A model generated the notes under the pieces. It was not told where the DNA came from. It searched no databases and saw nothing but the letters and a program-made list of their open reading frames with translations. A program made the position numbers and the translations under genes. Shown here one piece after another: positions 42,723 through 51,451 of a stretch of DNA of 64,000 bases (its first letter is position 1; each line of letters starts with the position of its first letter). Source of the stretch: Rhodobacteraceae bacterium M385. Its GTDB lineage: Bacteria > Pseudomonadota > Alphaproteobacteria > Rhodobacterales > Rhodobacteraceae. Location of the stretch: positions 1,860,001-1,924,000 of the forward strand of contig CP081102.1 in NCBI GenBank assembly GCA_025141835.1. Direction: 5' to 3'.

Positions 42723-42779
42723 AGGGCGTGGTCGCGCCGTCAAGGGCGTTGTTCTGCTTGGCGGCGGTTTCTGGCTGCG

Positions 42780-45700
42780 TTACTCGGCGGCACGCACGGG
42801 CGGCTGGGGGCCGATGTCGCTGTCGAGTTCGGTGTCCTCAAACGGATTTGGGACCTCGGGGACGTCTTCGGGGGGCGGCGGGACGGGGGCCTCCGGCGGT
42901 GTCCGCGGCGCGTCGTTGGCCGGGGTGGTCTGAGGTTTGGGCTCTGGGGCCGGTTCCGTTGGCTCGGTTTCCGCTGGAGCAAGCTCATCGGGGAGGATTT
43001 CCTCGGCAGGGGCATCATCCCAGTAGATCACCGGATCACGGGTGCGGCGGGCATTGCGTTGCAAGCTCCAATCCTGGGCGCGGGTGCTGAGTTTGCGCGC
43101 GCCCACGAGGGCGAGGCCCCGGAAGCTACCGCCAAGGATGGTCCAGAACCACACACGCAGGGCCAGAAGTGACGGGGTGAATACAAGGGTGAGCACGGTC
43201 GCGATACCAAGGCCGAAGACGACCGCCGTGGCCAGTTGCTTCCACCAAAGGGCCGTAGGGCTATCGACGGTGTATCCCCCCGCGCCGAAGTCCAGCGAGA
43301 TACCGTACATCATTGGGGCGAGGCCAGCCATCGTGGTGATCGTGGTAAGCAAGACCGGGCGGATGCGGGCTTCGGCCGTGCGCACGATGGCTTCGAGCTT
43401 TGGCATATAGCGGGCGTATTCCTGATAGGTATCGATCAGAACGATGTTGTTGTTCACCACGATGCCCGCCAGCGCCACAATCCCCGTGCCGGTCATGATG
43501 ATCGAGAAAGTCTGATCCATCACCAGCATTCCGATCAGCACGCCCGTGGTGGACAGGACCACCGCCAGAAGAACCAGCACGGAATTGTAGATGGAGTTGA
43601 ACTGCGCCAGCAGGATGATGAACATCAGGCCCAAGGCGGCGGCAAAGGCGGACGAAAGGAAGGCTTGGGATTCTTCCTGCTCCTCTTGGTCGCCTGCCCA
43701 TTCCCAAGACACAGAGGCGGGCAGGGGATTTTCGGCCTCCAACCAAGTGGTGATCGCTTGAATACGTTCATTGGCGTTGACCGGTGTGGTCGTCAGGCTT
43801 GCATCGGCCAGCCCCGCGTCGATGTCGGCGGCGGTGGCGCCGTCATAGGCGGCGAAGATCTGATACGCGGTATCATCGATGGTGAGATCGGCACTGCCGC
43901 CGGTGGCAATCTCGGCCACGTCACGCAGGATGGCGATTGTCTCGTCCTCGGTATCCGTGACGCTGACAAGCCCCGAGAGGACATCGGCCTTCACCATGAA
44001 GAACCGCGACTGGTCGATGCGTTCAATCGTGGCCAGTTGCGGCGCAGGCGCGTAGGAGACAAAGTTGGACAGCGGGATCAGCCCATCGGGGGTACGCACG
44101 CGCAGGCTGTCGAGGGTGGAAAGCACCCGGGCCTCTTCTGGGAAACGCACGCGGATGTCGATTTCCTCGTCCGAGGTGGGGACGCGCATCGTATCCAGCA
44201 AGATGCCACGGGTGACCAGCTGCACCATGGCGCCCACGGTTTGAACATCGGCACCGAAGCGGCCAGCGGCTTCGACGTCGACGTTGATCTGCCAGTCGAT
44301 GCCGGGAAGGGGCAGGGTGTCTTCCACTAGGGTCAGCCCGTCGAGGTTTTCATAGAAGGCGCGCACGATGCGGGTGGCTTCCTGAAGTTCTTCCCAATTG
44401 TCGCCGGACAAGCGCAGAGAGATCGGCTTGCCTGCCGCCGGGCCGTTGGCGACCGAGAAGATCTCGGTCTGGAACCCGGGAAGACGGTCCAGACGGGTTT
44501 GCAATTGCTCCAGGATCAGATCGCCGCCGGGGCGGGTGCCCCAGGGTTCAAGGTCGATCTGGACCTGACCCACGGTATCGGCGGGCGCGGCCGCACCGCC
44601 GGTGTTGTTGTTCAACCCGCCCGAACCGGAGAAGGCAAAGACATCGCGGACGCCCTCCTGGCTCAGCACGATTTCTTCGACTTGGCGGACCATGGCGTCT
44701 TGTTCATCAACGCTCAGATTGCCCCGGGCGCGGACATAGACAATGGCGGTTTCAGGCTCGGTGGTGACGAAGAACTCGACCCCACGGCTGTTGGCGCCGA
44801 AGTAGGTGAACACGCTGACGACAAAGACGCTGACGGCGGCGATAGAGACCAGAGGCATGACCGGGTTGCCGGTCAGGAAGTGGATGACCCAACCGAACCA
44901 GCTACGGCGGTAGCCCGAGGTGACTTTCTTTTCGCGGCGCGGGATTTGGATCGAAGACACGAGCACCGACATAACCACGCAGATGCCGACGAAGACCGCG
45001 CCGCTGATCGCCATTTGCATCAAGGGCGAAAGCCCAGCGGGCAGGGTGAACAACACCCCGTTGCGCACCACTTGCAGGGCTGACAGGAACATCACATAGG
45101 CCATGCCGATGGTGACGATCAGGCGCAGAAGATACCAAGGCAACGCGCCTTTGACGGCCAGCGCTGCCGTGTCAATCAACCGGCTGAAACGGGCCGCGAC
45201 ACCGCCCAGAACCGGCAGGTAGATCAGCGCCACAATTAGGGACGCCGAGAGCACGAAGATCAGCGTCACAGGCAACATGCCCATGAATTCACCGGGCACG
45301 CCGGGCCAGAACAGCATCGGCAGGAAGGCGCATAGTGTCGTCGCGGTCGAAGACACGATGGGCCAGAACATGCGCTTGGCCGCATCGGCGTAGGCCTGCA
45401 TTGGCCGAGCACCTTCGGCCAAGCGTCTGTCGGCGTATTCCACCACGACAATCGCGCCATCCACCAACATGCCTACGGCAAGGATCAGGCCGAACATCAC
45501 GATATTGGAAATGGTGATGCCCATGATCCCAAGAAGGATGAAGCACAACAGGAACGATGTGGGGATCGCAAAGCCCACCAGCAGCGCAGAGCGGGTGCCG
45601 AGGGCGGCCAGCACCACGATCATGACCAATGCAATCGCCGTCAGGACCGAGCCTTCAAGCTGGCGCACCATGCCGTCTACCTGTACCGATTGGTCCAGTG

Positions 45701-46664
45701 TGGTTTCTACGTTGACCGAGGCGCGAAGCTCCTCCGGCCAGGTGGCCTCTACGGCGGCGACGGTTTCGCGGATCAGGGCGACGGTGTCGATGATGTTGAA
45801 ACCTTGGCGTTTGACCACCTGCAAAGCGATGGTGGTTTCGCCGTTGAACCGGGCGGTGCCGTCGCGGTCTTGGTAGGTCAGGCGGATGTCGGCCAACTCG
45901 CCCAGGGTCACCACCCTGTCGCCGTTAACCGAGATGGCGAGGTTGTAGACATCTTGGGCGTTGTCGAAGCTGGCGGGGATCGTCACCGAGATGGAGCCGC
46001 TTTCCGTCGTCACTTCGCCCGCAGCGATCAGTTGGTTATTGCCTTGGACCGCGTTGATCAGGTCGGCGGCGGTCACGTCATAGGCTTCAAGCGCAAGGGG
46101 ATCGACGATCACCTCTAGCATCTCATCACGGGCCCCGGCGATCCCGGCGGAGAGGATCGGAGATAGCGCTTCCAACTCGGTCTGCATCTCATTGGCAAGC
46201 CGGATCAACGTGCGCTCGGGCGCGGAGCCGGACAGGGCCACGACCATGATCGGGAATTCGGAGAAGTTAATCTCGTTAATTGAATAGCTTTCCGCGCCTT
46301 CGGGGAACTGCACCTCGGCGCGGCCCATGGCGTCGCGCACATCGGCGATGGTTTCGCCCTTGTCCCAGCCGAACTCGAACTCAAGGAAGATGCCCGCGTA
46401 GCCTTCGGCGGCAGTGGCGTTGATCGTCAGCAAGCCATCGAGGTCTTGGAACTCGGCCTCCATCGGGCGCACCAGAAGGCGTTCGCTATCAAGGGCAGAG
46501 ATGCCGGGGAAGGGCACTGACACGAAGAGGCCGGGAATATCGATATCCGGCTCACCCTCTTTGGGCAGGCCCACATAGGCGGCGGTGCCAGCGGTTAGAG
46601 ACAGAACCACAAAGGCGATGACCATGCGCGCGCGTTGAGCGGCCCAGTCGATCACGCCCGTCAT
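42780..46664 (-). CDS. RND family efflux transporter permease
   Basis: A 1294-residue inner-membrane RND pump of the AcrB/HAE type, longer than AcrB because of a Pro/Glu-rich C-terminal tail (about 80 residues, PEPAPEPKPQ-type). Typical motifs are the N-terminal GEPDIDIPGLFVSVPFPG region, TRSALLVGFAIPTSFLL, and a TM4 segment VGMLVDGAIVVVEYADRRLAEG. The usual TM4 Asp-Asp pair is Asp-Gly here, as in some alphaproteobacterial RND subgroups. It couples (ATGA) to its adaptor gene. An outer-membrane TolC-type partner is not in the window. Confidence 0.92.
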   Translation of the reverse strand: MTGVIDWAAQRARMVIAFVVLSLTAGTAAYVGLPKEGEPDIDIPGLFVSVPFPGISALDSERLLVRPMEAEFQDLDGLLTINATAAEGYAGIFLEFEFGWDKGETIADVRDAMGRAEVQFPEGAESYSINEINFSEFPIMVVALSGSAPERTLIRLANEMQTELEALSPILSAGIAGARDEMLEVIVDPLALEAYDVTAADLINAVQGNNQLIAAGEVTTESGSISVTIPASFDNAQDVYNLAISVNGDRVVTLGELADIRLTYQDRDGTARFNGETTIALQVVKRQGFNIIDTVALIRETVAAVEATWPEELRASVNVETTLDQSVQVDGMVRQLEGSVLTAIALVMIVVLAALGTRSALLVGFAIPTSFLLCFILLGIMGITISNIVMFGLILAVGMLVDGAIVVVEYADRRLAEGARPMQAYADAAKRMFWPIVSSTATTLCAFLPMLFWPGVPGEFMGMLPVTLIFVLSASLIVALIYLPVLGGVAARFSRLIDTAALAVKGALPWYLLRLIVTIGMAYVMFLSALQVVRNGVLFTLPAGLSPLMQMAISGAVFVGICVVMSVLVSSIQIPRREKKVTSGYRRSWFGWVIHFLTGNPVMPLVSIAAVSVFVVSVFTYFGANSRGVEFFVTTEPETAIVYVRARGNLSVDEQDAMVRQVEEIVLSQEGVRDVFAFSGSGGLNNNTGGAAAPADTVGQVQIDLEPWGTRPGGDLILEQLQTRLDRLPGFQTEIFSVANGPAAGKPISLRLSGDNWEELQEATRIVRAFYENLDGLTLVEDTLPLPGIDWQINVDVEAAGRFGADVQTVGAMVQLVTRGILLDTMRVPTSDEEIDIRVRFPEEARVLSTLDSLRVRTPDGLIPLSNFVSYAPAPQLATIERIDQSRFFMVKADVLSGLVSVTDTEDETIAILRDVAEIATGGSADLTIDDTAYQIFAAYDGATAADIDAGLADASLTTTPVNANERIQAITTWLEAENPLPASVSWEWAGDQEEQEESQAFLSSAFAAALGLMFIILLAQFNSIYNSVLVLLAVVLSTTGVLIGMLVMDQTFSIIMTGTGIVALAGIVVNNNIVLIDTYQEYARYMPKLEAIVRTAEARIRPVLLTTITTMAGLAPMMYGISLDFGAGGYTVDSPTALWWKQLATAVVFGLGIATVLTLVFTPSLLALRVWFWTILGGSFRGLALVGARKLSTRAQDWSLQRNARRTRDPVIYWDDAPAEEILPDELAPAETEPTEPAPEPKPQTTPANDAPRTPPEAPVPPPPEDVPEVPNPFEDTELDSDIGPQPPVRAAE

Positions 46665-48013
46665 TGGCTCAACTCCTCAAACGTGGTGGCGACTTCGACG
46701 CCGGCTGTCACGAACTCTTGTCCCACAACGATCACATCGGCGGTGTCGGGCAGGCCCGACAACAGCACCCCACGGGCGGTATCACGGATCAGTTGCACCT
46801 CCACGAATTGCACGATCCCATCTTCTACGGTGCGAACGCCTAGAAGGCCCTCGTCATTCAGGGTCAGGCTAGAGGCGGGCAACAGATGCGAGGGCGCGCC
46901 TTCGGTCTGGATCAGGATGTTCGCAGTCTGGCCGTCGCGGATTGTCAGGGCCGAGTTTGGCACCGTGATCTCAACCCGGAAGGTGCGTGTACGTTCATCG
47001 GCAGAGCGTGACAGGAACGTCACTTCGCCCTGCACCTGTTGGCCGCTGGCCAGTTCCGCGCCTGCGGTTGCCCCCACCTGGATACGGTCCACTTGCGCTT
47101 CGGGCACAAAACCCACCAACTTGATCGGGTCCAACTGAATGATTGTGGCGCAGATCGTGCCGGGCTGCATCAGCGCCCCAAGCTCTGCCGTGTCGGTTTC
47201 CAACAGGCCCGAGAATGGGGCGTGGATCGTCAGCATGGTGATCGCCTCTTCGGCGCGGGTCACGGCGGCCTCTGCGGCGCGAACCCCTGCAAGGGCGGAT
47301 TGCACGCTGGCCTGTGCCGCTTGAACGCCCGCTTGCGCCCCTTGTACCTGTGCCATGGCGCTTTCAACACCAGCCTCTGCGGCAGCGACGCCTGCGGTGG
47401 CCGAGGCAGCGCGGGTGTCCGAGCCGAAGCCGGATTCGGCCAGTCGCGTGGCGGCGTTGCCGTCGATCTGGGCCGATGTCAGTTGTGCCTGCGCCTGTGC
47501 CAGCATGGCGCGCGCTTCGGGCAGGCGGGCCTCTGCCTCGGGGATGCGTGCCTCGGCTTCTGGGACGCGGGCCTGCGCTTCGCCAAGGCGGGCTTGCGCT
47601 TCTTCCAATGCGGTGCCGGATGTGCCGGGATCAATCTCGCACATCACTTGGCCCTCTTCCACGAAAGCCCCCGCCCGGATGGGGGTGGAGATGATGCGCC
47701 CCGACGTTTCCGACGCTACATCAACCATACGCAAGGCTTCGGTCCGGCCCCGCAATACCACGGCGTTCTCGGTGATCTGCGCCTCGGACCGGCGCACAAC
47801 CACGCTGATCAGACCATCGTCGGTGACCGAGGTTTCCGCCGCATCGGCCTCAAGCGGCGTAATATCTGTAGGCACATTGTTGGGCTCTGGGATAATGTCG
47901 CCCGCCGTCGCGGCAAAGCCATCGGCAAAATCGACCAGTGTTTGGCGGTCCAGAATGGCGAAATACAAGACCACGCACACAATCGCCGCAGTCAGCATCG
48001 GGAATAACTTCAT
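46661..48013 (-). CDS. RND efflux periplasmic adaptor (membrane fusion protein)
   Basis: A 450-residue adaptor. One N-terminal membrane anchor (MLTAAIVCVVLYFAIL) is followed by a lipoyl/barrel-sandwich entry (VVLRGRTEALRMVDVASETSGRI) and a long Ala/Glu coiled coil, about residues 155-290 (RLGEAQARVPEAEARIP... and SAMAQVQGAQAGVQAA..., heptad-like). A second barrel half and a C-terminal beta domain follow. It bridges the pump to an outer-membrane channel. It is first in the operon, with two inverted-repeat operators upstream. Confidence 0.92.
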   Translation of the reverse strand: MKLFPMLTAAIVCVVLYFAILDRQTLVDFADGFAATAGDIIPEPNNVPTDITPLEADAAETSVTDDGLISVVVRRSEAQITENAVVLRGRTEALRMVDVASETSGRIISTPIRAGAFVEEGQVMCEIDPGTSGTALEEAQARLGEAQARVPEAEARIPEAEARLPEARAMLAQAQAQLTSAQIDGNAATRLAESGFGSDTRAASATAGVAAAEAGVESAMAQVQGAQAGVQAAQASVQSALAGVRAAEAAVTRAEEAITMLTIHAPFSGLLETDTAELGALMQPGTICATIIQLDPIKLVGFVPEAQVDRIQVGATAGAELASGQQVQGEVTFLSRSADERTRTFRVEITVPNSALTIRDGQTANILIQTEGAPSHLLPASSLTLNDEGLLGVRTVEDGIVQFVEVQLIRDTARGVLLSGLPDTADVIVVGQEFVTAGVEVATTFEELSQ

Positions 48014-48088
48014 TCAAGAACCTCTCTGGCCCGACCCTTAAATACCGTCGGAGGGGCGAATATCGCGTTATGCAGGCTCATAGTGCTA

Positions 48089-48149
48089 AACCGACCGGTT
48101 CAGTTTAGGAGCTGTGTACAGCCTGCGCAAGAATGAACCGAACGGTTCA
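48089..48149 (-). promoter_or_regulatory. operator-flanked promoter of the RND operon (TetR-type boxes)
   Basis: Two inverted repeats share AACCG-N2-CGGTT: AACCGACCGGTT at 48089-48100 and TGAACCG-AA-CGGTTCA at 48134-48149, with centres 47 bp apart. Between them, on the minus strand, TTGCGC (48125-48130) and TAAACT (48102-48107) with 17-nt spacing form a sigma70-like promoter. A repressor dimer on each box would block the polymerase. No TetR gene is adjacent, so the regulator must be elsewhere. Confidence 0.65.
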
Positions 48150-48308
48150 GAACGGATCAATCCCACCAGTATTACAAGGTGCGTCCGGGTGCCAATGCGA
48201 CCCTATCGCGCGTGCAGATTGAACCCGCAATCACGAGGCCTTGCCCCCATGGGCCAAGGCGGGGTAAGTCGGTGCCAACAATGAATGATCCGGGGTGGAG
48301 CGGCGTCC

Positions 48309-49124
48309 ATGGCCAATACCGACAGTTTTATTGATGAGGTCAGCGAAGAGGTCCGCCGCGACCGCCTTTATGCGTTGATGCGCCGCTGGGGTTGGATCCC
48401 TGTTTTGCTGGTGCTCGCCATCGTTGGCGGTGCAGCTTATCTGGAATGGAAAAGCGCCCAAGATCGCGCCCAATCCGAAGCATTTGGCGATGCCCTTTTG
48501 CAAGCGTTGGATGCCGAAGACACCGAGGCCCGCATTGCGGCGCTTGAAGCCGTGGAAACGCCCTCTGCCGAGGCAAGCATCATTCTGGCGCTTTTGACCG
48601 CGGGAGAGGCCGCCAACGGCGAAGATCGCGTTGACGCTGCCGCCCGCCTGCGGGCCGCTGCCGACGCCCCCGGCGTAGCGCGTCGCTATGTGGATTTGGC
48701 GCTGTTGAAGGCCGAAATGCTCGACCCCGCGCCTGAGGCCGAAGCGCGTATCGTCCTTGAGGCGCTTGCCGCCCCCGGCGCGCCCTATTCGGCGCTGGCC
48801 GAGGAACAATTGGCCCTGATGGAAGTGCGCGCCGGCGATCTGGATGCCGCGTTGGATCGTTTGCGGGCCATTGAACGCAGTGCGGCGGCAACGGCAGGCT
48901 TGCAACAACGCGCAGCGCAGTTGATTGTGGCGCTGGAAAGTGGTGCTGTCTTGGAAGACGCGCCGGTAGAGCCCGTGGAAGAAGAAGCGAGCCCCGCCGA
49001 GGAAGCGCCAACTGAGGAGGCGGCGCCTGTAGACGCGGAAGCGGAAGCAGCCGAAGGCAGCGACGTGGAAGCGGCAGCGGAAGCGGAACAAGAGCCCGCC
49101 GAAGGCGCGGTCGAGGAAGAATAG
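48309..49124 (+). CDS. YfgM/TPR-like inner-membrane protein
   Basis: A 271-residue protein. A basic N-terminus (VRRDRLYALMRRW) precedes one membrane helix (GWIPVLLVLAIVGGAAYLEW), followed by a helical TPR-like periplasmic domain. The C-terminal 60 residues are Glu/Ala-rich (EEAPTEEAAPVDAEAEAAEG). This is the layout of YfgM/BamB-associated proteins, which act as periplasmic chaperone partners. I start at ATG 48309; the in-frame ATG at 48285 would add eight residues. bamB follows. Confidence 0.75.
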   Translation: MANTDSFIDEVSEEVRRDRLYALMRRWGWIPVLLVLAIVGGAAYLEWKSAQDRAQSEAFGDALLQALDAEDTEARIAALEAVETPSAEASIILALLTAGEAANGEDRVDAAARLRAAADAPGVARRYVDLALLKAEMLDPAPEAEARIVLEALAAPGAPYSALAEEQLALMEVRAGDLDAALDRLRAIERSAAATAGLQQRAAQLIVALESGAVLEDAPVEPVEEEASPAEEAPTEEAAPVDAEAEAAEGSDVEAAAEAEQEPAEGAVEEE

Positions 49125-49226
49125 GGCCCGCGCATTTGCGCCCAAAGCCCGAAGGACGAAAAACGTGAGGACCGTCTTTGGCCGATGCCAAATTCCTCTG
49201 GTCCCGGAACGAGTGGTGGACGCGGC

Positions 49227-50570
49227 ATGAGCCTTGTAAGCACGATGATCTCTTCGAAAACGCTTCTGAAAGCGGGGGTGGCTTTGGTCACGTCGCTGGT
49301 TCTTGTCGGCTGTGAACGCGAAACGATCTTGCCGGGGGAACGCTTCTCGGTGGATGCGGTGCTGGACGGCGGCGCCGGTGTCGAAGTCACAACCGACGGC
49401 CCCCGCGCCATTAGCCTGCCCTCTGCGGCGCGGCTGAGTGCTTGGGAACAGCGCGGCTACAACGCGTTGAACCGCACCCCCCACGCCACGCTTAGCGCCA
49501 ACCCGACGGCTGTTTGGACGGCTGAGATCGGGCAGGGGAACTCTCGCCGTCACCGGATTTCCGCCGATCCCGTTGCCGCCGATGGCCGTGTCTTCACGAT
49601 GGATTCTCGGGCCGGTGTTGTGGCCACATCGCTCACTTCTGGCACGCCCCTTTGGGCCGCAGATTTGCAGCCGGGCTTTGACCGGGGCGGCAATATCTCG
49701 GGCGGTGGCTTGGCCGTCTCGGGCGGGCGCTTGTTCGTCACCACAGGGTTCGGAGAGCTTATCGCGCTCGACGCGGCTTCGGGCGCAGTTGCTTGGCGGC
49801 AGCGCCTTGATGCAGGCATCGGCGCGCCGACCGTTGCTGATGGCACCGTTTATGTGGTGAGCCGCAATAACCAAGGATGGGCGATTGACGCCAACACGGG
49901 CCGTTTGGAATGGAACGTGCCGGGCACGGCCACGGGCGCGGTGCTGGCCGGAGGGGCTGCGCCCGCGGTTTCAGGCCGTCTTGTCATCATGCCCTTTGGC
50001 TCGGGCGAGATTGGCGGCGTGTTGCGCCGCTCCAGCGCTTTCTTGTGGAATACCTCCGTTGCGGCGGGTCGCAATGGCGTGGCCTATGCCAACATCAACG
50101 ATGTCACCAGTGATCCGGTCGTTGTGGGCAACCGTGTCTACATCGGCAACCAATCGGGCCGTGTCGTGGCCTTTGACACCACACGCGGTTCGCAGTTGTG
50201 GCAGGCGGACGAGGGCGCCTATTCGCCGGTCTTGCACACCGGGGGCGATTTGTTCTTCATCTCGGACCGCAACGAGCTGATCCGCCTTGATGCGGGCTCG
50301 GGCGCGCGGGTTTGGGGCACGGAGCTTCCGCTCTACGTCAATGACCGCGAGCGTCGCCGCCGTGCCGTCTATACGCACTTCGGCCCGATCCTTGCGGGCG
50401 GGCGTCTGGTGATGGCCTCGGGCGATGGCAATGTGCGCTTCTTCAGCCCCGAATCCGGTGCCTTGACCGGCGCGCTGGAGCTTCGCCAAGGCGCTGCGGC
50501 GCATCCCATCGTCGTGGGCGATACGCTTTTGGTGGTAACCGAAGATGGCCGCCTGACCGCGTTTCGTTAA
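49227..50570 (+). CDS. bamB: outer membrane assembly lipoprotein BamB-like (PQQ-like beta-propeller)
   Basis: A 447-residue lipoprotein if started at ATG 49227; an alternative ATG 49245 would keep the same lipobox (SLVLVGC). The mature part has repeated beta-propeller blades with AxD.xxG..W motifs such as LIALDAASGAVAWRQRL and VVAFDTTRGSQLWQADEG, typical of BamB PQQ-like repeats. BamB assists the BAM complex in outer-membrane protein folding. Its stop overlaps the converging FkbM-like gene's stop. Confidence 0.87.
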   Translation: MSLVSTMISSKTLLKAGVALVTSLVLVGCERETILPGERFSVDAVLDGGAGVEVTTDGPRAISLPSAARLSAWEQRGYNALNRTPHATLSANPTAVWTAEIGQGNSRRHRISADPVAADGRVFTMDSRAGVVATSLTSGTPLWAADLQPGFDRGGNISGGGLAVSGGRLFVTTGFGELIALDAASGAVAWRQRLDAGIGAPTVADGTVYVVSRNNQGWAIDANTGRLEWNVPGTATGAVLAGGAAPAVSGRLVIMPFGSGEIGGVLRRSSAFLWNTSVAAGRNGVAYANINDVTSDPVVVGNRVYIGNQSGRVVAFDTTRGSQLWQADEGAYSPVLHTGGDLFFISDRNELIRLDAGSGARVWGTELPLYVNDRERRRRAVYTHFGPILAGGRLVMASGDGNVRFFSPESGALTGALELRQGAAAHPIVVGDTLLVVTEDGRLTAFR

Positions 50571-51370
50571 GCGCGTGGCATGGCCAGCAGCCAATCCATT
50601 CGGCATGGCCGATCCTCGGCGAATGCCAGAAGGCGCATCTGATCATCGAATTTCGCCAGTTCATCAAAGGCGTGGGCGTCGATAGGCTCATTATGTACGA
50701 TTGTTAGCTCATGTGTGTGGGCAAACCGCGCTAGTAGATCCTCCCGCGAGTTCTGATCCACGGGCATGATCGTGTCGTGCAATTCAATTGCTATCGGTGT
50801 GTGTCTACACAATTCGATGGCGTCTCCATTCCAAAGGTCGAATTCCGCTCCTTCGATGTCACATACAACAACGGCGTCAGATGCGTGCTTAGTGAACGTG
50901 TCCAAGACCGATGTAGCATCGGCGGTCCCCTTCAACTCCATCCGATTTGCGACTCCGTTGATTTCGGCTATCTTGCCAAGATTTGCGCGTCCCTCGGATG
51001 ATGCTTCGAAACAGATGCTATATTCAGCGGCATCAGCGACCAGACACCCAATTCCATAATATCCGTCGCCTGCGCCGATGTTGATGATCTTCGACCGCTC
51101 CGCAAGCGCTGTGATCGTCCATTTGACGATTCCGCTTTCATATGTTCCTAGAATTTTTCCTGTTAAATCAAGGTTTCCCCAAGATTGCCCTTCCCCCAAG
51201 AGCATTCCTGAGAACGGCCCGTGGGAAATTCGATTCCCATGAATTCGTCGGACCTCGGCAAGGACTTCGCGCCTGGCGCCCTTGATTGTTTTGAACTTCC
51301 AGCGACGAAAACGCATGCTCACGGCCCTACATTCCTTACGCACTAGGACGTCGAAAAACGCCGCTGACAT
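50567..51370 (-). CDS. FkbM-like SAM-dependent methyltransferase, AT-rich
   Basis: A 267-residue protein whose core IINIGAGDGYYGIGCLVADAAEYSICFEAS resembles the SAM-binding motif of FkbM-type methyltransferases, with VVVCDIEGAEFDLWNG downstream. The gene is clearly more AT-rich than its neighbours (51121-51180 is 22 of 60 G/C), suggesting horizontal transfer. The start is uncertain: 51370 lacks a ribosome site, and 51316 has TAGGG eight bases upstream. Acceptor unknown; O-methylation of a sugar or similar is typical of the family. Confidence 0.7.
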   Translation of the reverse strand: MSAAFFDVLVRKECRAVSMRFRRWKFKTIKGARREVLAEVRRIHGNRISHGPFSGMLLGEGQSWGNLDLTGKILGTYESGIVKWTITALAERSKIINIGAGDGYYGIGCLVADAAEYSICFEASSEGRANLGKIAEINGVANRMELKGTADATSVLDTFTKHASDAVVVCDIEGAEFDLWNGDAIELCRHTPIAIELHDTIMPVDQNSREDLLARFAHTHELTIVHNEPIDAHAFDELAKFDDQMRLLAFAEDRPCRMDWLLAMPRA

Positions 51371-51451
51371 AAATACTAGTTTGAAGCCAAAGCCAAAAGG
51401 CGAATTTCTCTGCTTGGAATGCGCCCGCCTTAGGCACCTTCCCTGCGCGGA

